Below, one piece after another: positions 34,880 through 47,445 of a stretch of DNA of 64,000 nt. Made by a program: the position numbers and the translations under genes. The notes below the pieces were generated by a model. That model was not told the DNA's origin. It was given only the letters and a program-made list of their open reading frames with translations, and did no database searches. Positions within the stretch are counted from its first letter, which is position 1. Each line of letters starts with the position of its first letter. The DNA comes from Tenebrio molitor. Lineage: Eukaryota > Arthropoda > Insecta > Coleoptera > Tenebrionidae. The DNA is taken from assembly GCF_963966145.1 (NCBI RefSeq), contig NC_091053.1, positions 5,084,001-5,148,000 on the forward strand, read 5' to 3'.

Positions 34880-35965
34880 TAATTTTTTATTATTTTCAAA
34901 TGTATCAGTAATTGTATCTATTAAAACAAAAATCTGCTGTATTGACATTTATTGCAACTTAATCGGTAATTTTGATAAGGAATTACATAATTTTGGAGAT
35001 ATCATCGTTAGTCATTATCAGCGGTTGTAGGTAGTGATTGGCCAAATATACAATCAGAAAAACAAACTAATAAAAAACGATTCATCGTTATCTTTCGTAT
35101 TTTTCACAAGTTTTGTTATTTGATTTTTTGCAGATAGCTCGTACACAAAATAAAAAATTTGAACTTGTTTGAAATGAGTACGAAATACTTAATACAAGGT
35201 ACAAGGTGATCAACAAGAAAACAAATAAAGAGGGCTACCTCATTTTTTGTTTTATCGAAGCGCCTGTCTTAGCTTGATCGTACACATATGATACTTGCTA
35301 TACACAGTCGTTTTATTGGTTGCCTATGTCTAGAAAATTCTATTATTAATTAATTAATTAATCCATTAATGGTTTACTCGTATCTTCAATGGTAAAACTC
35401 ATTTTACCACTTATTCTGGGATAATTGTTGCTTACAATTATAGAAAACGTCCGTAAACTTATCGAAAATTTTTTTGAAGGTTAACATGAACACCTTTGCT
35501 TTAAAACTGACGTTTGTTGACATTTGACAGAAACATCTGCTTACCAGTGACGTCGCGTTTGGCAATAAAGCTACTCGTAGTAAATTACTGAATCTTACGA
35601 ATGTAAAATGTTACTTTTGTTTATTTTATAAATTTTCCCCATCATCAGATAATAATAATTCTAAAATTCATGAGGGATGATTTATTTTTTATTTATTTTC
35701 CAGAACTGCAACACTTAAAATGGTGCCCAATATTTTAATTAATTAAAAAAAAAAAATTAATTTAAATAAAAGAGATTCACATATCATTTATATTAAAAAA
35801 CGTTTCAAACGGTATGAATAGTTCTTATTACGATTTGTAATATCTTTTTATCTTCCTAGATTGTAGCATTAAAAAGTTAATAAAAGACATTGAAAGTAAT
35901 TTAAAAAAAAAATATATTTCAAACAATGAATTATTCCACAGTTACAGAAGTTTCAGACTTTACTT

Positions 35966-37902
35966 TTATAATTCATCCTTAACAGAAAATAAATTTTCAT
36001 TCTCCGCAAATTTCAAAGAATGCCAAAACTCTCTGGGAGTCAACTCATCAACTGTTAGGAGTTCGATTTCTTCAGGTCTAAAACTGCGTATGTTGAGATA
36101 TGTCAATTTATCATACGCGGTGGTTTCCCATTTTACTCCTTCTATCACGGGAATGCTAAAATATACCTCGTTAGAAACAAATATCGTATATTAAAAGTAG
36201 TACCTTGTCTTCGCAAATGAAATCAACATATCTACCATAATATCTTTCATTTTTGTTTCGTTGGGAGTTAGCGGTCCGGGAACGAAGAAATTGCCGAAGA
36301 AGTATTTGCCATCTGCTCCATGACCTACAACTAAAACTCACATTAATCACAATGTAAAATTGTCAATTCTATGTTACTTTTCGCTTCGTTGTTATCTCCA
36401 GGATAACTAAAATAGTAATAATAGACGGGTGAAGATGACACTTTCGCTTGCATTATGGCAGATGTTTCTGCATCAACTAGAAAAATTCTATCAGTGAACA
36501 TTTTTATCACCTTGTCTTTAATCTGCTCAAAACTCTTTTGATCTTTTCCCAAATAAAACTGTCTAATTTTTTGTGCAGCATCCTTCCACAACGAGGGAGC
36601 TAAAGTCTCATTGAAGTCGAGCAAGATTGGTGCAAGTGATTCCCAGTTGGTACTGACATTGTCAAAGTCCTTTTCAAGGTCTGGAAATCTTCCATTAAAA
36701 GAAACAAAGAGAATAGGTACAAAGGAGTCGTACACATAACCGGAAATGTACCCTCGTGTGCTGTATTTGAACAAATCCATGGTACATCGTTAATTTTACC
36801 CTTTGTCAGGAGAGAATACGGATGTTCACTCAAAAACGGTTTTGACCCTTTTTCAACAACTGGAGCGAACGGTGCAGCTGGCAAGAACAGATAACCGAAA
36901 AAGAGTGGCACTTGTTCCAGAATCTGTTTGTGATGTCTTTGCTTCAAACAGTCGACTAGAGCTCGAGTAGGAGTTGAAGGACATCCGACGGCTGAAGCCA
37001 AGCGTTGGGCTTTCTTCAATGCATCTTCTTGCAAAGAGAAAGAATTCAGGACCGCACCACTTTGGGAGAATCCGCGATGGAACAAGCCTTTGGACATCTC
37101 AGAGAAGTAGTGGAAGTGAACGCTTGAACCTCCGGCTGACAGTCCAGTCAAAGTGACCGAATCTGGGTTACCACCGAAATTTGCAATATGGTTTTGAACC
37201 CATCTCAAGGCCATGACTTGATCCTTCAAACCGTTGTTCCCAGGTACGACATCGTCTTCGGTACTCAAGAAACCAAGAATTCCCAAGCGATAGTTAAAAG
37301 TGACAAAAACGATATCCCGATCCATCAACACTTCAGGCCGGGAATACATTAATCCACTACCATACATGTAAGCACCACCATGGACATGTACTACAACGTC
37401 TAGCTTGTCTTGAGAGTTGGGGTTTTCTCGAGGAACGAACACATTAATGTGTAAACAATCTTCGTCACCTAATTTCGCAACGATTATTTGATTGTGAGTC
37501 AGTTTGTTTAACTAACCTTGAGTCACATTTGTTTCCATTAAGCTTGTCTGCGCGCATTCTGTCGGATTTTTGGCATCCCAAACGCCGGACCAAGGTTCTA
37601 CTGGTTCTGGTTCCTACAAACAACCAATTTGAATGTATTTTAAATTATAAGAAACATCTACTTCAAAGCGTCTGCTTCCTGTGGGTGGTTTAGCGAATGG
37701 GACTCCCTCAAAAGCCGAGAACTTTCGACCGTCATAGGAGGTTTTAATATATCCTCTTATTTTACCCAATGAAATTGTCACCACAGGTCTTTCGTCCTGG
37801 CAATAACAAACTAAACGGCACTGTTAAAACAATCATTCGAATATCTCAAACTTGTGGCTTACCAGAAACTAAAACTATAATAACAAGTAGTTTTGCCAAC
37901 AT
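35966..37902 (-). CDS. Secreted-pathway carboxylesterase E3 with C-terminal KDEL, 7 exons
   Basis: Closest relative of E1 and E2 in the array. Exons: 37902-37863, 37810-37662, 37613-37517, 37468-36734, 36680-36378, 36324-36204, 36155-35966; 544 residues with phases in agreement. Signal peptide MLAKLLVIIVLVS; oxyanion hole HGGAYMYG; nucleophile GLSAG; acidic residue in APVVEKG; His in CHGADG; C-terminus SVKDEL. All catalytic parts are intact, so it is probably an active ER-resident hydrolase. The donor after exon 4 is ATGT|GTACGA, slightly off consensus compared with GTAAGA in E1 and E2. It has the standard seven-exon form and serves here as the reference for judging lesions in E1, E2 and E4. 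Confidence 0.9.
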
Positions 37903-40033
37903 TTTGAACACTGACTCCACTCGTAAATACTTATTATATAACTTATCTCACCGATTATATACTTGAACAGATAATTTTCTCCCACCTAAGCTTAATTTTT
38001 CCTACTTTTAAGATACTGATTAATTTTCTAAATATACTTGCATCTTTATCTCCGTAGTTTTGTTTTCATCAATAAATATTTGGTAACGTGGCAAAATAAA
38101 AGGGTATACTCTCTTAGTACAAACGTCTAAAATAAATTACAATGCGAATATTTAAATTTATGCTTTTTCACCGGATTAAATTCGAGATTACTTTCATCTA
38201 TCAGTACTTAATTAATTTATTTTTTGTGCTGTCATGGTTGTAATTGACATTTTACGTTGATGATTACCGTGCGGCAATGGAAATGAGAAAACTCTAGTGC
38301 TGCAAAAGACAAAGGAGAAATCTAAGGCAAGAAAAAATAAATTAATTGTGGCAAATCAATTATCACTGAAAGACAATTATGTCTCCAATGCTATAAAACA
38401 AAAGGTGCTTTGTAAATATTTAAAAAAACCTAAAATGTGTTAATTTTAGGTTAGGGGAGTTTATTTATACAAATTTCGGTTGGTAAAGCTCTGCAAAGTT
38501 GAATAATCTATTGACATTGATGAATTTTTGGTATTCTGCTTCATATCGACCTGCGGATTTTACAGCTAGTAAATTTGCAGTGACTTTGTCTGCAAATTTT
38601 TTGATACGTGAGGGAATTTCCATTTTTTTAATACGAGTTTGAATTTGAAATTCGATCACTGACAGATTGACATTTGACATATTTAGTGATAAATTGAATA
38701 CCAACATAATTTTGTTTAAGTAACGTTTATTATTTTAACGATTAAAAAATATTTTTGTTACAAAAGGCAGCACAAAAAATATTGTATGGTACATTTGTGA
38801 ACACTCCATTGCTTTACTCACTCACATACTGTATTTTCAATTTGGTTGTAGGTCGTAAAATTTTATGGTACTTTACGTTAAAGATCTTGCGGGGTTTATA
38901 AATCCTAGTTTACCACTAGCAGGTAATATTTTAAGCAGGGTTGTATTGTACATTTTGTATATTTGCATTGTACGGCAAACGGCACGCGCCGCTTCTCAAC
39001 CTTTTCAAACCCAACCATTGTGCCCGTTAATCGCTCATAATATGCAATAAAATTTTACGACCTACAACCAAATTGAGAATACAATACAGCGCTCGACTGC
39101 GACTCGCACCATACTACCTTTCGTAAAGCAATGGATCGTTTTCAACACTTGTAAATAAATAACTATTATTGTTACGATATCTAAGATGTCGCTGATGAAT
39201 GTAAAATTTCTCTTTTTGATAAACATTTTAATTCTTCAAAATTTTCGTTAACGAGCATCGAATTGTAAACTGTAATTTTCTTTCGATGATATTTGTAATC
39301 ATTTTCTGTACTGCATTTTATTGTATTTTTCTTATCCATGTATGTTTATTCGTGCAAATTGTGTATTTCGTTTTTTAAGTAATCTACGTTTTGTTACTTT
39401 TTTACTTATTGTTTTTGTTTCTAAATATTATCAGCTGAGACATTTAATTGTCTCTTTAATTGTATAAACACTTTAAATTATTTTTGATCATTATCATTAT
39501 GATTTATCAAGTTATTTTAAAATTATTTTGCTTCGTAATTTTAGAATTTATCATGTCATGGTTAAATCTAACACGACTTCATCGTTATCAATTTCCGGTG
39601 TTGGCAATGCTTAGTTATATGATTTTTTTAAATTTTCAAATGTATCATGAATTATTGTATTAAAACAAAAATCTGCTGTATTGACATTTATTCCAACTTA
39701 ATCCGTAATTTTGATAGCGAATTACATAATTTTGCAGATATCATCATTAGTCATCATCAGTGGTTGTAGTGATTGGCCAAACATTCAATCGAAAAAACAA
39801 GCTAATAAAAAGCGAATCATCGTTATCTTCCGTATTTTTGCAGATAGCTTGTACACAAAAAAATTGAACTTGTTTAAAATGAGTACGAAATAACTACTTG
39901 ATACAAAATATTTGTTATCAAATTGTTGAAATACTGAAGCGTAACGTAGAGTACTTCTGGCAATAATCAATATTTACTTAATCTAGTCGTATCAAAAATT
40001 AGGTTATCACAATAAGACAGCAGTAATGAGTCA
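37903..40033. other. Spacer upstream of E3: duplicated flank and a fold-back
   Basis: Holds the duplicated flank blocks (about 39235-39570 and 39670-39845) shared with the upstream regions of E1 and E2, and a fold-back at 38800-39140. The 37903-38800 part has no recognisable content; a minus-strand frame at 38465-38707 matches nothing known. Confidence 0.55.
38800..39140. repeat. Fold-back element, about 340 bp
   Basis: The left arm CCATTGCTTTACTCACTC, with TTTGGTTGTAGGTCGTAAAA, pairs with the right arm TTTTACGACCTACAACCAAA and CGTAAAGCAATGG. Outer parts pair with gaps. Non-coding, MITE-like. Confidence 0.75.
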
Positions 40034-41180
40034 TCACACAATTTTGTCAGAAAGAAAATTTTTATTTTCCGAAAATTCAAGCGTCTTCCGAAGCTTCTGG
40101 AGGGTACAAGCACTCTATCTCTCTCCGTTCAGAAATTCTTATATTTAAACATCTTAGCTTGACGTATATTATGACTTTTATGAGGTGCCACTTGACGTCC
40201 ACAATTTCCGGTCTTCTACAATTCTCAAAATCAGACGTATTTTCCCTCTTACAAAAATTATCTACCCTGTTTTCGCATACGAAACCAACATATCCAGCAA
40301 GACATCTTTCATTTTAAGCTCATTTGGAGAGAGCTGTCAGCGTTTGTCACTTTGGCCTGTCATTTCCGCGTCCACTAGAAAATTCCTAACGCTGAATATC
40401 TGCAGAAAATCATAAAAAAATTCTCGTCGACTTGTTTATTCTTTAAATAGAAATTTTTGATTTTCCTTGTGGTGCTCATCCAGTACCACTTGGATAAAAC
40501 ATGACTGAAGTCCAGCATAATCGGAGCTAGAAGTTCCCAATGGTACTTAATGGTGTCAAAATCGACATTAAGTAGAACTAAAAAGGAGCATCAGTGGAGA
40601 GTTGAAAGAGAAAAATTTTGGCAACTTGGAGATAACCCTTCGTGAGCTGTGTTCGATGTGATCCACGGCAAATTCTCTAATTCCCCTCTGTAGAGCAACT
40701 CGAAAAAATTGTCATTCAAGAAAGAATTAGACCATTGCTTCTCGATAACTGGAGCAAATGGAGTTGATGGTGTATAGGACAAAACCAAAAACAAAAACGT
40801 TTTGTCGATGAGTTGATTGTAAGGTCTTTGCTTCAAGCAGTCTACCATAACACGTGTTGACCCAATGGGGCACCCATCGCTTCCCCCAAACGTTTAGCTT
40901 CACTCGCTAGATCCTTCTGTAGAGCAAACGTGTTCAAAGCTACTCCACCTTGAGACAACCCTCGATGGAACAACCCTTTACACATCTTAGAAAAATAGTG
41001 GAGGTGGACACTTGATCCTCCAGCCGAGAGTCCTCACCAAAACCATCTCAAGCCCATTACTTGATGTGTCAAACCATTGCTTCCAGGTACGATCTCAAGA
41101 AATCTAAAATATCTAACAGCTCAAATATCTTCGCTGTCTTGAAGTAAATTTTTAGATGGAGGCAGTCTTCATCAACTGAA
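40034..41180 (-). pseudogene. Decayed carboxylesterase E4
   Basis: Minus-strand remnants in the right order but without a continuous frame. From about 41180: a DEDCLHLK piece; then GGSSVHLHYFSKM and KGLFHRG around 41040-40960; the acidic-residue region (TPFAPVIEKQ) and TSNTAHEG near 40770-40640; an exon 5 piece with MLDFS near 40520; VDAE near 40370; SPNELKMKDVLLDMLVSYAKT near 40320-40265; and LEFSENKNFLSDKIV then stop at 40034. Exons 1-3, the oxyanion-hole segment and the catalytic-His exon start are missing, and several frameshifts are present. The C-terminus has lost KDEL. It lies between the E1-E3 group and the more divergent E5-E7 group. Confidence 0.85.
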
Positions 41181-41350
41181 GGAAATCTGCTGGTTTAGAA
41201 TTTATTTTGACAAGAAAAGTTGTGCTTTTTCTGGAGGCTGAAGATTCACAGCGTTATAGAGAAATTTGCAAAGGAAAGGAATTATCACAACAGTTAAAAA
41301 TAAAGTGAAAACGTTTACAACACCGTTTATTCTAAAACTGGACAAAACAT

Positions 41351-43273
41351 TTACAATTCATCTTTGACTGGAACAAGATTTTCATTCTCCAAAAAACCCA
41401 AAGCTTTCCAAAAATCTCTCGGCGCCAGTTCTTCAGTACTTTCCATTTTGATCGACTTCGGTTCAATATTTTCAAAATGCAAATAGACGAGCTTGTCGTC
41501 TTTTGTAGGTTCCCACTTGACTCCATCCACTACCGGTTCCCTGAAAAGAATTATTTTTCACTCTTCACTGAACCTTCCTACTTACCCAGTCTTGGCAAAG
41601 GAAATCAACATGTTCAACATAACGTCTTTCATTTTCTGTTCGTTTTTGGTCATCGTCTTCCTCTGGAACATGTTGGAGAAGATGTACTGAGCGTCATCAG
41701 CGTGGGAAACCGCTACAAGAAACAAATTAAACCCAGAATTATTTTTTCTTCTACTATACTATTATTTTGACTGTGGTCCCCAGGATAACTGAAATAGTAG
41801 TAGTAGACAGGCGACTTGTTAGTTCTGGCAACCAGTTTTGCAGAAATTTCTGAATCGACCAGAAATAATCTATCACTGAAGAGCTTGACCAACTTCAGAA
41901 AGTTGTCAGAACTGATTTTTTCCTCTCCAAAGTAGTACTTCCTGATTGTTTCAGCTGTATCTTTCCATTGAGATATCGGTAAAGAGTAGTTGTAATCAAG
42001 CAAGAACGGTGCCAGTTCAGTCCACTTTTCATCAATTGTCTTCAGATCCTTGTACAAATCTGTAAAAAATTGTAAGGGGCGAAACACGAGTACTTGTGGT
42101 ACTCACATGCTCCAGGTAGCATCCCTTCGTGAGCTGTGTTCGACACGATCCAAGGCAAATCTTCGATTTGCCCTTTTGCGATTAACTCGTATGGACTCTC
42201 ACTCAAAAATGGATTAGATCCTTTCTCTATGACTGGAGAGAAAGGAGCATAGGGAGTAAATAAGTACCCATAAAACATTGGCATCTTGGTTATCAAATGT
42301 TTGTAGTTTCTTTTTCGTAAGCATTGAACCAAAACTTCACTGGAAGTAGTGGGACACCCCACGGCGTCACCCAACGACTTCGCTTTCTCCAAAGGCTCTT
42401 CTTGCAAGACCCAAGGGTTCAAGGCGACCCCGCTTTGCGAGAACCCTCGATGGAACAACCCCTTACTCATGTGGGACAAATAATGCAAGTGGACACTTGA
42501 CCCCCCAGCTGACAACCCAGTCAAAGTGACAGATTTTGGATTACCACCAAAACTTGCAATATTGCTTTGTACCCATTTCAAGGCCAACACTTGGTCCTTC
42601 AAACCATTGTTACCAGAAACTACGTCGTCTTCAGTACTCAAAAAACCAAACATTCCTAGGCGGTAGTTAAAACTAACAAAGATAACATCATGGTCCATCA
42701 TGAATTCAGGATGGGCGTAGGAATGGCTGTTGCCGAAGACGAAAGAACCCCCATGGATGTGGACAATGACATCTAGCTTCTCTTGTGGGTTTGTTGGGCG
42801 AGGGACGTACACGTTGACGTAGAGACAGTCCTCTTGGCCTACCAGTGCAGACAATTTCGAAGAGTTCTTGAGAAAAAATTGGCGACTTACCATCAAGAGT
42901 GGTGAGCTTAATCATCCCAGTTTGGACACATTGACTTGTGTAGAAAGCATTCCAAGTACCACTCCATGCTTCTACTGGTTCAGGTTCCTGCACAAATATG
43001 TCTGGAACGTTGGCAACCAAGAACAGGACTCACCTGGAAGCGGCGATCACCGACTGGAGGTTTCGCGTAAGGAATACCTTCAAACGCCGAAAATGTTTTC
43101 CCACTGGTTGACATTTTGACATAGCCGCGGACTCTTCCCAGAGGAGTTTTTACAACAGGTGTCTCTTCATCGCAACGTACACCTGAGAGCTAGAACTAGA
43201 ATTTTGCGAAAAAAGAGGCAGAAGGTACTTTACCAAGAACAAATAAAGACAGAAGAAAATACTTTTGCAACAT
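41351..43273 (-). CDS. Secreted-pathway carboxylesterase E5 with C-terminal KDEL, 7 exons
   Basis: Exons: 43273-43234, 43182-43034, 42987-42891, 42838-42107, 42059-41760, 41712-41586, 41540-41351; 544 residues, phases agree. Signal peptide MLQKYFLLSLFVLG; oxyanion hole HGGSFVFG; nucleophile GLSAG; acidic residue in SPVIEKG; catalytic His in VSHADD; C-terminus VKDEL. All catalytic residues are present and the seven-exon form matches E2 and E3, though the sequence is clearly more divergent. It is probably an active ER-lumen carboxylesterase; the substrate cannot be told. The spacer to E6 is only about 220 bp, so its promoter must be compact. Confidence 0.9.
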
Positions 43274-43496
43274 GATAAACTGGATTTATTATAACTAAAT
43301 AAGTGTCTACATTTAAGTTCACTCTAATCAGAGAAGTGATGAAACCTAAAATATGTTTTGAGGCATGATTCTTATCATTGACAGCCACTCGTAGATCCTG
43401 CTTATTTACCAGATTTGTTGATTCTAGATAAAACTTCAAGTAATGAAAACCGTAGTAAAAATTTTGATCGGAAGATATGACTTGGCACTTTTATTT

Positions 43497-45345
43497 TTAG
43501 TTGTCATTTCCCGGAAAACCTAGCGATTGCCAGAAATGCTCTACTTCTAAGTTGTCTTTCGTCTCGAGATGTATCTTGTCTCGTTGGAAACCAGAAACCT
43601 CCAAAAAGTTTATTTGGTTGCGCTTTGCAGGTCTCCAAACGACACCATCTATCTTAGGCTTGCTGAAACCATCACAATAGAGTTTTTCCCAAAAAGAATT
43701 GTGCCCACCTGGTCTTAGCATATGAGACCCACATATCTACCATAATGTCCTTCATTTTGAGCTCATTTTGTGTAGGTTGTCTACCTTCCCTGTCGTAGAA
43801 GAAATACTGAATGTCATCTGCGTGTTCAACTCCTACAAAGAAAAGTTGTGTTGTTGTTCACAAAACAAGCCAAAAAATATACTTTTCTTGGAATCTCCGG
43901 TGTAACTCAGCCGGTAGTAATAGACAGAAGCGTTGGTAACTGTCGCTTGCAATTGTATAGATTTGACCACACCAGCAACAAAATGTCCATCAGTAATAAT
44001 CTGCACTAACTTGTCATAATTCTTCGTGGTAAAATTGTGATTTTTTCCTAAATAGAACTCTCGAATTTTCTTCGCCACATCTTTCCACATCTCTTTTGGA
44101 ATGAATTCGTCGTATCGTAACACAAACGGCGCCATTTTCTCCCAATCTCTGTTGACCCTCTCCATATCATTTTCAAAAACTGTGACAAATTGTAATTTGA
44201 GTGGTACAAAATCAAATTACCTACCAGAAACTGTTCCTTCGTGTGGTACAGTGGAAACAATCCATGGTAAGTTCTGAACCCGTCCCGTTGCCAACAACTC
44301 GGCTGGTTCTTTGTCCAAGAATGCATTTGGTGCTTTCTCCACAACTGGCCCAAAAAGAACAACTGGAAAGAACATGTAAGGTTGAAGCAAACTAACTTTG
44401 CCCAAAATCTCCCGATGAGGTTTGAGTTTTAGGCAGTTCACCAAGGCTCTGTTTGGACTTTTGGGGCACCCAAGAGCTGTTCCCACAACTTTTGCGTCAG
44501 CCAAAGGTTTCCTCAACATGGTCCACGGGTTTAGAGCGCACCCGCTTTGGGAGACACCTCTGTGGAAAAGCCCCCTAGACATGGGAGACAAATAGTGCAA
44601 GTGCACACTTGCACCCCCTGACGACGCTCCAGTTAGGGTGACGGAATCGCAGTTGCCACCGAAACTGGCGATGTTGTTCTTGACCCATTTCAAGGCCAAG
44701 ACTTGGTCTTTCAAGCCGTTGTTTCCGGGAACCACAGAGTCTTCGGTGCTCAAAAACCCAAAAACTCCTAGGCGATAGTTGAAAGTGACAAAGACCACAT
44801 CTTTATCCATCAAGTACTCGGGATGGGCATAGAAGTGGCCACTGCCAAACATGAAACCACCACCATGGATGTGCACTATGACATCCAGTTTCTCGCTTGG
44901 ATTTGGATGGTCTCTTGGGACATAGACATTAACATAGAGACAGTCTTCATCTCCGAATATTTTCGAATCGTTTGGCGAGATAATTATTTGAGAGCATTCG
45001 TAAAGAGATGTTGCGTTCCAGGTTCCGGTCCAAGGGTCGATTGGTTTCGATTCCTGAAGAGTACCAATTTAGAAGATTATTATTCATTTTAGAAGACTTG
45101 TTACTTCGAAGCGATTTGATTGGGCGTAGGGGATGCCTTCAAAAGCCGAAAAGTTCCTTTGACCAAAAGAAACCTTGTGGTGGCCACGGATTTTGCCCAA
45201 AGGTGCCGAAACGATTGGACTGCTGCTTTGACCTTGGCATGCTATCAAATCAAACTCTCTTATCACATCCTCACTCAACGGAGAATTGTTAGAGTCGTTT
45301 CTTACCTGTTCCAAATAGCAACAGAATTGATAAGAGCAATATCAT
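43497..45345 (-). CDS. Carboxylesterase E6, lacking KDEL, 6 exons
   Basis: Exons: 45345-45306, 45241-45105, 45053-44225, 44179-43883, 43832-43709, 43662-43497; 530 residues in phase. Signal peptide MILLLSILLLFGT; oxyanion hole HGGGFMFG; nucleophile GASSG; acidic residue in GPVVEKA; catalytic His in VEHADD. It differs from its neighbours in three ways. The intron between exons 3 and 4 is gone, with the frame continuous across the join (IFGDEDCLYVNV). Exon 2 is 12 bp shorter, so the usual PYAKPP-x-G-x-RRF block reads PYAQSNRF. The protein ends SLGFPGNDN with no KDEL. It would therefore be expected to leave the ER and be secreted. Confidence 0.88.
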
Positions 45346-45570
45346 GACTGGTTCGAACCAAATACTTTAATGCCAACACATTTATTAATAAAGCAGTAAC
45401 TGTCTGCTTTGAAAACAGATACGAGTATTTAAGGTCAATGTTAGATAACCAATACAGGGAAACAACAAAACAAGAAGAATCGTCGAGAAAGAGGTTCTCA
45501 ATGGTTTATTACGGGACCAATGTTATCACAAAGTACAGTTTGGACATTACAATCTGCTACAAGAAAATTG

Positions 45571-47445
45571 TTACAGCTCATCTTTCATTAGAACTAGATT
45601 TTGGTTTTCTAGGAATCCCAGCGATTGCCAAAATTCCCTCGGGGCCAAATTTTTGACAGTCTCCACCTTGATGTCTTTGGTCTCAAAACCTGTGATGTTC
45701 GCAAGTGTGATTTCAGGGAATTTGACTGGTTCCCAGGCCACATCATCAATCACCGGTTTCCTGAAAAAAAAATGTACTTCTAGTTTTGGAAAAACACATT
45801 CTTACCCTGTTTTGGCAAACGTGAGCAGCACCCTCATCAAAATCTCTTTCATCTTTAACTCATTCGGGGTAGGCTGTCTTCTGTGGATATTATAGAAGAA
45901 ATATTGCGCATCGTCACCATGGGAAACAGCTACAAGAAAAGAACTGTCATCTGTAGTTTTGGGTCACCTTCTACTTACTTTTATTTGCACTGGAGTCGCT
46001 CGCGTAACCAAACTGGTAGTAGTAAACAGGTGCTTTGCTATATTTGGCTTGCAGCTTCACAGCAGCGTCCACATCTACCAAAAACCTGTCGCTGAACATC
46101 TGTACAAATCTCGTAAAGCTCTCTTCATTGATATCTTGATCTTCACCAAAGTAGTACTCTCGAATTGTGTTAGCCGCGTTCTTCCACCATGGTGTTGCAA
46201 GAGTGTCGTTGAAGTCGAGCAAAGAAGGCGCAACATCTGTCCAGTTCTCATTAATGTAAGCCAAGTCGCTGTGCAAAACTGTTACGAGAATTAGAAGAAG
46301 TGTCAAAAGGGTTAGAACGGGTCTTACAAGACGCTGGAAAGAATCCCTCGTGGGATACTGTGGAGACCAACCACGGCAAGTTTTGTGTCTTTCCTTTGGC
46401 CAAGAGAAAGTACGGGTTTTTGTTGAGGAAGGGTTTCGGTCCTTTCTCCAAAACTGGAGCGAAGGGTGCGACTGGGAGAAACGCGTACCCAAAGAAGAGT
46501 GGCACTCTGGACAACAGATGCACTGCAGGTCTTTGCTTCAAGCATTTGACCAGAGCGAAAGTGGTAGAGGTGGGACAACCTACGAGTTCTCCCAAATGTT
46601 TAGCTTTGCCTAGAGGGTTGTCTTGGAGGGCGAAGGAGTTCAGAGAGACACCGCTTTGGGAGAATCCTCTGTGGAACAATCCTCTCGACATGTCTGATAA
46701 GTAGTGGAAATGAACACTAGATGCTCCGCTTGACATGCCAGTCAGAGTGACGGATTCGGGGTTACCACCGAAGCTTGCGATATTCTGTTGGACCCATTTC
46801 AAGGCCAAGACTTGGTCCTTGAGACCGCTATTCCCCGGTACTACGTTATCGGCGGTACTCAAGAAACCAAAGATTCCTAATCGATAGTTGAAAGTTACAA
46901 AAATCACGTCCTCGTCCATGAAGTACTCCGGATGGGAGTACGCGTGGGCGCTACCGAACATGAAGAAGCCTCCATGGATGTGTACTATCACATCTAGTCG
47001 CTCGGTGGGGTTGGGGGTTTCCCGAGGGACGTACACATTAACGTACAAACAATCTTCGTCACCTGTTGGAGGAATTTAATATGATGGGCAAAACATATTT
47101 TGGTACTACTGGAGGAATGTCATTTGGGCAAAATACATTTGGGTACTAACCTTGAGGCCCCGCTGACGTAAATAGTCCAGTTTGGGCACATTGGGTGAGG
47201 GAGACGGCGTCCCATGTACCCTCCCATGGTTCCACGGGTTCCGCTGGTTCGAATCTTCTCTCTCCAATTGGAGGTTTGGCGTAAGGGATGCCCTCAAAAG
47301 CGACGAACTTGTTGCGTTTGGCTGACTTTTTTATTTGGCCTCGGATTTTGCCCAAAGGGGTTGTTACCGTTGGGCGTTCTTGAGGGGTGTCGGAATGAAC
47401 CAGTGCGAAAAATAAACAGAGTAAGAGGAGCCACGTCTGAGACAT
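45571..47445 (-). CDS. Secreted-pathway carboxylesterase E7 with C-terminal KDEL, 5 exons
   Basis: Exons: 47445-47151, 47062-46328, 46278-45979, 45929-45806, 45760-45571; 547 residues in phase. Signal peptide MSQTWLLLLCLFFALVHS; oxyanion hole HGGFFMFG; nucleophile GMSSG; acidic residue in APVLEKG; catalytic His in VSHGDD; C-terminus LMKDEL. It lacks the first two introns of the other members, so signal peptide and N-terminal exons are one; the intron before GDEDC is retained. Its codons are GC-richer than those of E1-E3. Being the most upstream gene of a minus-strand array with E5 and E6, it may be the oldest lineage, but this is inference. Confidence 0.9.

Larger units (their letters stand above)
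33352..35965. other. Spacer between E2 and E3: fold-back elements and duplicated flank
   Basis: Contains a degenerate fold-back (about 33750-34215), a MITE (34432-34879), a TACAGTGAGGGGCAAAAGTA end-like motif at 33626 typical of Tc1/mariner termini, and a block at about 34930-35110 repeated at 39670-39845 (phrases GTATTGACATTTATT, GATATCATC, GTAGTGATTGGCCAAA). Nothing coding was seen. Confidence 0.6.

Noticed and set aside
25648..47445. Juvenile hormone esterase identity for the cluster
   Set aside because: The nucleophile motifs are GLSAG, GMSAG, GASSG and GMSSG, not the GQSAG typical of those enzymes.
25648..47445. Cholinesterase or neuroligin identity
   Set aside because: No cholinesterase-type nucleophile motif and no membrane anchor; neuroligins lack the catalytic serine, which is present here.
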